A stretch of DNA of 64,000 bases, from the NCBI GenBank assembly GCA_036555725.1, contig DATBKU010000062.1:62001-126000 (forward strand), read 5' to 3'. Made by a program: the position numbers and the translations under genes. Each line of letters starts with the position of its first letter. Position 1 is the stretch's first letter. The notes under the pieces are model-generated. The model was not told the origin of the DNA and ran no database searches. It saw nothing but the letters and a program-made list of their open reading frames with translations. Positions 57,636 through 64,000 of the stretch are shown piece by piece. This stretch comes from CALAED01 sp036555725 (lineage in GTDB: Bacteria > Actinomycetota > Actinomycetes > Streptosporangiales > Streptosporangiaceae).

Positions 57636-57899
57636 TAGCGAAGACGATTGCGGAAACGTAGCGTTAATTCGCCAAATAGGCCAGCAGGTGAACGGTACGC
57701 AACACAAAGTGAACGCATCTATTAAAGTAGATGCATCGCTAAAAGAGCCTATCGGCAGGCGGCAGATGTCTTACCAATGAACACTAGGTAACCTCTTGCC
57801 AGCCGCCCGCAATTGCTTGATCAACGGCTATACGCTCCGCGAGAATCGGCAGCCGGATTTCGTCCCGAGCCGCCGGCAGGAGAGGGAGCGGAGGTCGTC
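57636..57899. promoter_or_regulatory. AT-richer intergenic island with inverted repeat
   Basis: 264 bp between trxA and the methyltransferase. Positions 57636-57790 are clearly less GC-rich than all surroundings. A perfect dyad GCATCTA-N6-TAGATGC lies at 57715-57734 and is flanked by TTAAAG and CTAAAA words. It may contain the promoter for the downstream genes, a terminator for trxA, or both. The ribosome binding site GGAGG for the next gene is at 57890-57894. Confidence 0.5.
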
Positions 57900-58541
57900 G
57901 TGGCTCAGGACCAGGCCATCCCCGAGACACCCGGCATCGTCATCGGCAATACCACGCCGAAATACACCGCCAAGAATCCCGCCATTCGCTACCTCACCGA
58001 GCGCTGGGTGGCCAATCTGGAGAAGGTGTTCGACCGGGTCACCACCGATCCACGGGGCGCGCCCAAACGGGCACTCGAGGTCGGCTGCGGCGAGGGCGTG
58101 ATCGCCGACAAGCTGCACCGCCGCTTCGGCGAGGTGGTCGCCCTCGACCTGCCGGACGCCGGGCTGCGGTCGTGGTGGCAGCACTATCCCGGCCCCGGTT
58201 ACCTGCACGCCGACGCGCACCACCTGCCGTTCGACGACGACCAGTTCGACCTCGTGGTCTCCGTCGAGGTGCTCGAGCACCTCACCGATCCCGTCCAGGG
58301 GCTGCGCGAGATGGCCCGCGTGTCCCGGCGCCACGTGATCTTCTCGGTGCCCCGCGAGCCCGTCTTCCGCGGCTGCAATCTGGTCGCCGGGCGGTACGTC
58401 TCCGACCTCGGCAACACGCCCGGCCACCTCAACCACTGGTCGAAGCGGACCTTCACGAAGTTCGTCGGCAGCATCGCGGAGGTACGGGAAGTCACGTCGC
58501 CGTTCCCGTGGACGACCGTCTGGGCCACGCTGCCCGACTGA
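57900..58541 (+). CDS. SAM-dependent methyltransferase, class I (second)
   Basis: 213 residues from GTG 57900 with GGAGG upstream; the frame is open to 57813. Motif I ALEVGCGEGVIADKLHRRF, motif II VVALDLPD, and the DLVVSVEVLEHL segment of Methyltransf_11. It ends with FPWTTVWATLPD. It is in line with a flippase-like gene downstream, mirroring the divergent methyltransferase/flippase pair at 55404-57315. Substrate unknown; a glycan or lipid is likely. Confidence 0.88.
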   Translation: MAQDQAIPETPGIVIGNTTPKYTAKNPAIRYLTERWVANLEKVFDRVTTDPRGAPKRALEVGCGEGVIADKLHRRFGEVVALDLPDAGLRSWWQHYPGPGYLHADAHHLPFDDDQFDLVVSVEVLEHLTDPVQGLREMARVSRRHVIFSVPREPVFRGCNLVAGRYVSDLGNTPGHLNHWSKRTFTKFVGSIAEVREVTSPFPWTTVWATLPD

Positions 58542-58583
58542 CGGACCGCGTCGCCCGTCATCTGGTGTTCATCCGGATGACAA

Positions 58584-58612
58584 CTGGACGCCTTTGCCCT
58601 TACCGATACCCT
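58584..58612 (+). promoter_or_regulatory. Putative leaderless promoter
   Basis: CTGGAC (58584-58589) and TACCCT (58607-58612) are 17 bp apart, a workable -35/-10 pair; the GTG start at 58619 is 6 bases after the -10, and no ribosome binding site is present. This predicts transcription starting at the start codon. Confidence 0.45.
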
Positions 58613-58618
58613 TACCGG

Positions 58619-59587
58619 GTGAATTTCCGGCCGAACGTGAAGCGGATACTCCGGCCATCCTTCCTCGTACTCGCCCTCGGCTGCTGCGGATACGCCCTGG
58701 CCGCGCGGTGGGACGAGACCAGCCGCGCGCTCTCGGACATATCGTGGCCGATCGTCGGGCTCGCGCTGGTCGCCGCGCTCGCCGGAATGTGCACGCTGAT
58801 GCTCGGCCTGCGCGCCGCGCTCGCCGGGTTCGGCTCGACGCTGCCGCTGCGTGGCGCCATCCGGGTCTGGTTTATCGCCCAGCTCGGCAAGTACGTCCCG
58901 GGCAAGGTGTGGGTGCTGGCCGCCCAGGTGGAGCTGGGCCGGGAGTACAAGGTGGGCCGCAAGCGGATGGTGAGCGCCACCCTGCTCGCCATGGCCATCA
59001 CGATGGCGACCGGGCTCGCGGTCGCGGCGGTGGCGCTGCCGCTCACGTCGCCGGCGACCACCGAGGACTACTGGTGGCTGTTCCTGCTCGCCCCTGTGCT
59101 GATCGCGGCGCTGCATCCGAAGATCGTGACCTGGTCGCTCAACCTGGCGCTGAAGGTGGTCCGGCGGCCGCCGCTGGAGCGACCGGCCGACCTGGCCGCG
59201 ACGCTGCGGGCCGTCGGCTGGAGCCTGCTCGGCTGGGCGCTGTTCGGCGCCCACATCTGGCTGCTCTCGATGGCCGCCGGCGGCTCCGGGAAGACGCTGC
59301 CGCTGACCGCCGCGGGCGCCTACGCGCTGGCCTGGACGGTCGGCTTCCTCGTGTTCATCGCCCCCGGTGGCATCGGCGCCCGCGAGGCCGCCCTCACCAT
59401 CGCACTGTCCCCCATGCTGCCCGCCGGCGCGCCGATCGTCGTGGCCATCGTGTCCCGCGTGGTGTTCACCCTGGTCGACCTCATCGGCGCCGGCACCGCG
59501 TTCCTCCTCGGCGGCCGGCCGCCCCAGGTCAGGACACGGCCCGAGGCGCTGCCCGCCGAGGTCACCGCCGCCGGCGACCGCTCATAG
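58619..59587 (+). CDS. Flippase-like / lysylphosphatidylglycerol synthase TM-region protein, copy 2
   Basis: 322 residues from GTG 58619, matching the copy at 56314 from the first residue: ILRPSFLVLALGCCGYALAA against VLRGGFVVLAVALLTYALVS, LGKYVPGKVWVLAAQVELG against LGKYLPGGVWQVVATMELG, and FIAPGGIGAREAAL near the end. About eight membrane helices. Same inferred role as copy 1. It has no Shine-Dalgarno sequence. Convergent with a glycosyltransferase gene 26 bp away. Confidence 0.9.
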   Translation: MNFRPNVKRILRPSFLVLALGCCGYALAARWDETSRALSDISWPIVGLALVAALAGMCTLMLGLRAALAGFGSTLPLRGAIRVWFIAQLGKYVPGKVWVLAAQVELGREYKVGRKRMVSATLLAMAITMATGLAVAAVALPLTSPATTEDYWWLFLLAPVLIAALHPKIVTWSLNLALKVVRRPPLERPADLAATLRAVGWSLLGWALFGAHIWLLSMAAGGSGKTLPLTAAGAYALAWTVGFLVFIAPGGIGAREAALTIALSPMLPAGAPIVVAIVSRVVFTLVDLIGAGTAFLLGGRPPQVRTRPEALPAEVTAAGDRS

Positions 59588-59613
59588 AGCGCCCGTCCCT
59601 CCAGCGCCCGGCG

Positions 59614-60708
59614 TCAGGTCCGGGCGAATTCCAGGAGCCGGTCGACGTAGTCGGCCCAGTAGGGATCGGCCTGGACCGGCCGCACGCCACCGCGCAGCCG
59701 GGCCGGCTCGCCCCCGGCGTAGAGCCGCCGCAGCGCGTCCGCGAGGGAGCCCACATCGCCGGGCTCACACAACAGGCCGTCGACCCCGTCCCGCACGTGG
59801 TCGGCCAGCGCGCCGGCGCGCGTCGCGACGACCGGCACGCCGTGCTCGTAGGCCATCCAGACGTTCTGCGATGCCGTGGCCGCACGGTACGGCAGCACCA
59901 GCGCGTCCACCTTGGCGAACAGGTCGGGGACCTCGGCGCCCGGAACGTACCCGGGCCGCAGCTCGACCCGCCCGGTCAGGCCCAGCTCGTCGACGAGGCG
60001 CCGGGTCTCCTCCAGCCCGCCCCAGAACTCGCCCGCCACGGTCAGCGACACCTCGGGCGGCCCCGCCGCCAGCGCTCGCAGCAGCACGTCGAGACCCTTG
60101 TACGGACGGACGACCCCGAAGAACAGCAGCCGGTGGAACGGCTCGTCGACCGGGTCGGCCGGGGTTCCCCGCGCGGGCAGGTGCGGCGGCAGCTGCGCGA
60201 GCCGTACCGGGGTGCCGGAGACCAGCGACCGGGCCACGGCCGCCTGCTCCTCGGAGTGCACCAGCACGCCGTCCACGCGGCGCAGCAGCGCCCGCATCAG
60301 CGGCATGTCGTACGACTTACGCTCGTGCGGGAGCACGTTGTGGCACAGCGCCACCACCCGCGGCCGCCGCTCGCCCCGCAGCCCGGCCAGGATGCCCAGG
60401 TACGCCGGCACCTGCACGGACGTGAGCACGGTGAGGACGACGAGGTCGTACGAGCGGAACCGGCGCCCGGCGCGCAACCAGCCGTCGGGACGCCGCCAGG
60501 ACAGGTCCCACCGGGTCCGCGGGAACGGCTCGCCCTCGGGCGCGGAGATCGTCAGCTGCCCCGGGTAGAGGAACGCGGGGTACTGGGCCTTCCACGAGTC
60601 CAGGTCGACGGAGTGCCCGGCACCCGCGAGCCGGTGCGCCAGCTCGGTCGTGTGGTGCGCCCCGCCCCCCTTGTACGGGAACGTCGGCCCGACGATCGCG
60701 ATCCTCAC
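59614..60708 (-). CDS. Glycosyltransferase family 4 (GT-B)
   Basis: 364 residues from GTG 60708 (VRIAIVGPTFPYKGGGAHHT), preceded by GAGGAA; the frame is open to 60783. The C-terminal donor domain has LLFFGVVRPYKGLDVLL and the tail EHGVPVVATRAGALADHV, as in GT4. It belongs to the same surface-glycan set as the GT2 upstream (78 bp). Acceptor and donor unknown. Confidence 0.92.
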   Translation of the reverse strand: MRIAIVGPTFPYKGGGAHHTTELAHRLAGAGHSVDLDSWKAQYPAFLYPGQLTISAPEGEPFPRTRWDLSWRRPDGWLRAGRRFRSYDLVVLTVLTSVQVPAYLGILAGLRGERRPRVVALCHNVLPHERKSYDMPLMRALLRRVDGVLVHSEEQAAVARSLVSGTPVRLAQLPPHLPARGTPADPVDEPFHRLLFFGVVRPYKGLDVLLRALAAGPPEVSLTVAGEFWGGLEETRRLVDELGLTGRVELRPGYVPGAEVPDLFAKVDALVLPYRAATASQNVWMAYEHGVPVVATRAGALADHVRDGVDGLLCEPGDVGSLADALRRLYAGGEPARLRGGVRPVQADPYWADYVDRLLEFART

Positions 60709-60786
60709 TGACTTCCTCGAGACCTTGGTACTGATCAACTGGGTGCGACGGCCTAACCAGGCCATCAGCCGACCGTACCGCATGAG

Positions 60787-61710
60787 TCACGTGTCGCCCC
60801 GGGACCGGACGATGAGGTCGGCGAGCAGCGCCATCGACGCGATGATCAATCCGGTCACGAAGATGAGCACCGTGTTGATCGCGAAGTAGAGCGGGTGCAG
60901 GAACTGGTCGACGACGCCCTTGACCACCCCGATGCCGATCAGCCACAGCGCGGGCGGCATCAGCACCTTGAGCGGGTTGAAGTACATCACCATCCGCAGC
61001 ACCTGCAGGATGTAGCGGTAGGCGTCCTTCAGGAACTTGAACTTCGACTTGCCGGCCCGCTTGAAGTAGTCGATCGGCACGTACCGCACGTTGTGCTGGT
61101 TGGACAGGAACGCGATCGTGATCGTCGTGACGCACGAGAAGCCGGGCGGCAGCAGCTTGAGGTACGGCAGCGACACCTCGCGGCGGAACGCCCGCAGCCC
61201 GGAGTTGAGGTCGGGGATCTTGGTGTTGGTCAGCCGCTCGGCGACCTTGCGGATGAACCACTTGGCCGGCACCCGCAGCACCTTGTGGGTGCCCATCTCC
61301 GACGTCCGCGCCCCCACGACCTGGTCGAGGTTCGGCTCGTCGTCGAGTATGTCCACCAGCTCGGGGATGCGCTCGTTGGGGTAGGTCATATCGGCGTCGG
61401 TCCACACGACGATCTCGCCGCGGGCCTGCTGCGTGCCGATCCGCCGGACCGTGCCCGAGCCGCTGTTGTGGGCGAACGGGATGACCCGCATATTCGGGAA
61501 GCGCGGCGCGGCCTCGGTCAGCCGGCTCAGAGTCTCATCGGTGGAGCAGTCGTCGACGGCGAGCAGCTCGTAGGTGTGGCCGCTGGCGTCCAACGCCTTG
61601 CAGATCCGCTCGACCTCGTCGACGACGTGATCCTGCTCGTTGTAGCACGGCAGTATGACCGTCACGTGCGGGGCCGTGGCCGGGCTCGGGGCAACATCGG
61701 GCGTGTTCAC
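60787..61710 (-). CDS. Glycosyltransferase family 2 with C-terminal membrane helices
   Basis: 307 residues. GT2 domain with VTVILPCYNEQDHVVDEVE and the metal site VVWTDADMTYP, similar to polyprenyl-phosphate mannose or glucose synthases. Two membrane helices in the last 75 residues (PALWLIGIGVVKGV; FAINTVLIFVTGLIIASMALL) anchor it. It likely charges a polyprenyl phosphate with a sugar that the neighbouring GT-C-like membrane protein uses. ATG at 61710. Confidence 0.92.
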   Translation of the reverse strand: MNTPDVAPSPATAPHVTVILPCYNEQDHVVDEVERICKALDASGHTYELLAVDDCSTDETLSRLTEAAPRFPNMRVIPFAHNSGSGTVRRIGTQQARGEIVVWTDADMTYPNERIPELVDILDDEPNLDQVVGARTSEMGTHKVLRVPAKWFIRKVAERLTNTKIPDLNSGLRAFRREVSLPYLKLLPPGFSCVTTITIAFLSNQHNVRYVPIDYFKRAGKSKFKFLKDAYRYILQVLRMVMYFNPLKVLMPPALWLIGIGVVKGVVDQFLHPLYFAINTVLIFVTGLIIASMALLADLIVRSRGDT

Positions 61711-61794
61711 GCAGGGCGAGGATACTCGCCGGAGGATAAATCCGTGATGAGGATGCCGGTTGGCACCGATTGATCACCGGTTGTTCACACGCCG

Positions 61795-63903
61795 CTAAGA
61801 ATTGGGGCGGGCCATCCAGACGTTGATCGTCAGGCTCCACGTGCCGTTCGGTGGGGTGACGAGCGTGTGCTCGTCCTGCCGCGTCACGACGTGGACCACC
61901 TGCTGCGCCGGGCCGTACGGCGTGACGTCGGACGGGTTGGCGCCCAGGAGGACCGGCCGGCGACCGGCGGCGACGACCTTGCCGATGACCCGCTGCCCCG
62001 CTGTCCGGTCGCCGCGCGGGATCCGCGCGACCGGCACGCCGCACATGCCCCGGATCACCTGGCTGAACCGGTCGGCCGTCACCCGCTCGGTCATGATCAC
62101 CGACGCCCGCGGTCCGATGGTCGCGCAGAGCCCGCGCACCGCGGCCACCTCGCCCTGCTCGGTCCTGGCGAAGATGAGGCCGCCGGACGCCGCCGTCAGC
62201 GGGACGAGCAGCACGACCGCTCCGCAGACCGCCACCACGCCGGTCACCTGCCTGCTGTAGCCCAGCCGCCGTACGCGCCGGACGATCCAGGCCAGCGCCC
62301 AGATCGCGAACAGGATCAGCCCGGGGATGACGACGGACGCGAGGCGCCGCGACGCCCAGGGGTGGTCGGGCGTGATGCCGGGGCGCAGCAGCGTGGTGAC
62401 GGTGGTCCAGACGATCATCGCGTACGGCAGCACCCACTCGAGGGAGGAGCGCCGCAGCAGCCGCCGGCCCAGCAGCGCCGCCCCGAACGTGGCCAGCAGC
62501 AGCGCGGGCAGCCCGATGTACCACACGACCCAGTAGAGGCTGATCTCGTCGTACGTCCGTTCCGGCTGGATCGGCAGGCCGTTGACCTGCTGCACGGTCT
62601 TGATGAAGGTGGCGTTGAGCCGGTCGTCGTATGTCACCGGCGTGCGCGTCGTGGTCTGGACGTACGGGCGGATCGCGAACGCGATCACCACGAGAACGGT
62701 GGCCAGCGCGGCGAGGTCGGGGAGCCGGCCGCGGCCGACCCACCGGCCGAGCCGGCGCAGCGGCTTCCCGGTCGGCGGCCACCACAGCAGCGTCACCATG
62801 ATGACGGTCAACATCACGATCGCCGTGGCCATCAGCAGCAGCGGGTCCAGCGAGGCGTTCAGGTAGTTGAGGTAGGGCCGCGAGAGCACGTACCCCTCGA
62901 GCAGGCCCGCGGCGGTGCCCAGCGCGAGGCCGGCGAACAGCGGCAGCCCGATGCCGCGGCGGCGCGCGACCAGCAGGCCGGCGTACACGACCACGGGCAG
63001 GATGTCGCGGAGCCCGTCGATGCGCACCAGGATGATCAGGCCGAACGAGAGCCCGGCCAGTGCCGCGCGGATCCGGACGGCCCCGGCGGCGCGCCGCCCG
63101 GCGTCGCGCCGGGCGTCATGGATCAGGCAGAGCCCGCCCAGCAGCAGGACGAGCGCCGGCACCTCGCTGTACGTCGACCGCGAGACGTACATCGTCGGCA
63201 GCGTCAGCGCGAGGGCGAGCGCGCCCAGCGGCGCCCACCGCGGCCCGACCAGCCGTGCCGTCAACCCGCCGAACGACAGGACGGCGCACGCGCCGAGAAT
63301 CGGCGACATGGCCAGCAGTGCGGAGACGCCGCCCAGCCAGCCGCCGGCGGCCAGGATCATCGGCAGCCCGGCCATGAACTGCGGCACCAGCACCCCGCCG
63401 CGCTGGAAGAACGCCGGGCTGCCGTACGACAGGGCCGGGTCGCCGCCGCCGAACGCCCACCGCTGCTGCGGGATCGGCAGCGAGCCGTGGTGCGTCAGCC
63501 AGGTCGCGAACTGGACGTAGGAGGCCGGGTCGCGCCGCACGATGATCTGTTCGGAGTTCATCGCCAGCTGCAGGACCAGGAAGGCGACGGCCACGACGAC
63601 CACTGCGGCGACCACCCACCAGGAGACCGCCCTGGGCCGGGCGCGCGCGGGCGGGCCGCCGGCCACCCGCACCGCGTACCCGCCCAGCGGCTTCGGCGCG
63701 GTCTCCAGGCAGCGGCCCCGCCGGAGCCCAGCCCACAGGAACAGGGCCGCGACCGGCACGAAGAGCGCGATGACGGGGAGCGGCCGGAACACCCCGGCGA
63801 ACAGCAGCGGCAGCCCGGCGACCAGCCACGCGACGATGATCAGCGCGGGGGCCACCGTGAGCCGCGCCAGCACCAGCGCGGGCCGTCCGTCCTCGGTATC
63901 CAT
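61795..63903 (-). CDS. Polytopic membrane protein, GT-C glycosyltransferase-like
   Basis: 702 residues with about a dozen membrane helices. After two helices and a cytoplasmic loop, the first large outer loop reads IIVRRDPASYVQFATWLTHHGSLPIPQQ, placed where GT-C enzymes (GT39/ArnT type) carry acidic catalytic residues. The C-terminal 150 residues are outside the membrane (CGVPVARIPRGDRTAGQRV). No firm family match from sight, but size, topology and the neighbouring polyprenyl-type GT2 suggest transfer of a lipid-linked sugar outside the membrane. ATG at 63903; 97 bp remain to the window end with nothing recognised. Confidence 0.75.
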   Translation of the reverse strand: MDTEDGRPALVLARLTVAPALIIVAWLVAGLPLLFAGVFRPLPVIALFVPVAALFLWAGLRRGRCLETAPKPLGGYAVRVAGGPPARARPRAVSWWVVAAVVVVAVAFLVLQLAMNSEQIIVRRDPASYVQFATWLTHHGSLPIPQQRWAFGGGDPALSYGSPAFFQRGGVLVPQFMAGLPMILAAGGWLGGVSALLAMSPILGACAVLSFGGLTARLVGPRWAPLGALALALTLPTMYVSRSTYSEVPALVLLLGGLCLIHDARRDAGRRAAGAVRIRAALAGLSFGLIILVRIDGLRDILPVVVYAGLLVARRRGIGLPLFAGLALGTAAGLLEGYVLSRPYLNYLNASLDPLLLMATAIVMLTVIMVTLLWWPPTGKPLRRLGRWVGRGRLPDLAALATVLVVIAFAIRPYVQTTTRTPVTYDDRLNATFIKTVQQVNGLPIQPERTYDEISLYWVVWYIGLPALLLATFGAALLGRRLLRRSSLEWVLPYAMIVWTTVTTLLRPGITPDHPWASRRLASVVIPGLILFAIWALAWIVRRVRRLGYSRQVTGVVAVCGAVVLLVPLTAASGGLIFARTEQGEVAAVRGLCATIGPRASVIMTERVTADRFSQVIRGMCGVPVARIPRGDRTAGQRVIGKVVAAGRRPVLLGANPSDVTPYGPAQQVVHVVTRQDEHTLVTPPNGTWSLTINVWMARPNS

Positions 63904-64000
63904 CGACCCCGGAGCGTAGCGTTCCCGGCGGTAGTGATGCCGTAAGGATCACCCCGCTGCAGGCCCAGCGGACGGCGCGGCGGCGCGCGTCGTTAGGCTC

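Overview
The window reads as one stretch of chromosome from a very GC-rich actinomycete. The evidence is the strong GC bias, frequent GTG and TTG starts, many 1-14 bp gene overlaps, a WhiB regulator, the MtrA-MtrB-LpqB system, coenzyme F420 genes and a mycothiol-type (MDMPI) domain. Gene order closely follows the actinobacterial neighbourhood known in Mycobacterium tuberculosis as Rv3235 to Rv3262 (Rv3235, secA, hpf, comF, lpqB-mtrB-mtrA, sahH, a SIS protein, manB, DUF3499, metallopeptidase, whiB2, fbiA-fbiB). The spore-type gene set of the filamentous actinomycetes (SpoIIM, WhiB, DUF5719) suggests a member of Streptosporangiales or a relative; that placement is inference.

Layout. 0-2.5 kb: the end of a GntR/UTRA regulator, a PTS EIIC sugar permease and an Rv3235-like protein. 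2.5-10.5 kb: secA, a small membrane protein, a YcaQ-type DNA glycosylase, an ECF sigma factor overlapping a zinc-finger/mycothiol-enzyme fusion (probable anti-sigma), a NarL-type response regulator and long HPF. 11-16 kb: comF and the lpqB-mtrB-mtrA envelope-stress operon. 17-24.4 kb: an envelope cluster of five overlapping or closely spaced genes (GPDPase-membrane domain, DUF4129, DUF4350, MoxR ATPase, DUF58) followed by spoIIM and an RDD protein. 24.4-28.6 kb: two small unknown genes, two tandem adenosylhomocysteinases of different types, and a divergent MerR regulator. 29-34 kb: a NarL-type two-component pair, a GntR regulator, a GNAT acetyltransferase and a cation efflux transporter. 33.7-43 kb: manB, a 57-residue Trm112-like gene and a SIS-domain isomerase chained by ATGA overlaps, then DUF3499, a metallopeptidase-family protein, DUF5719, a very large membrane glycosyltransferase and whiB. 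43-52 kb: a Gln/Gly/Tyr-rich membrane protein, fbiA-fbiB, a substrate-binding/VWA protein, and bifunctional fbiC preceded by a LysR gene. 52-64 kb: an AlkA-like glycosylase, then a cell-surface polysaccharide set (NDP-sugar pyrophosphorylase, four glycosyltransferases or GT-C-like proteins, two SAM methyltransferases, two flippase-like membrane paralogues) with thioredoxin in the middle.

Functionally the window combines protein export (SecA), envelope sensing (MtrAB-LpqB), sugar activation (ManB, pyrophosphorylase) and glycan assembly with methyl-cycle maintenance (two SAHH enzymes serving several methyltransferases) and F420 synthesis. No rRNA, tRNA, CRISPR array, insertion sequence or prophage was seen. 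The best leads for a second look are the tandem SAHH pair, the sigma/zinc-finger-MDMPI pair, small ORFs with very strong ribosome binding sites, the LysR-fbiC linkage, and the twin leaderless flippase-like genes.
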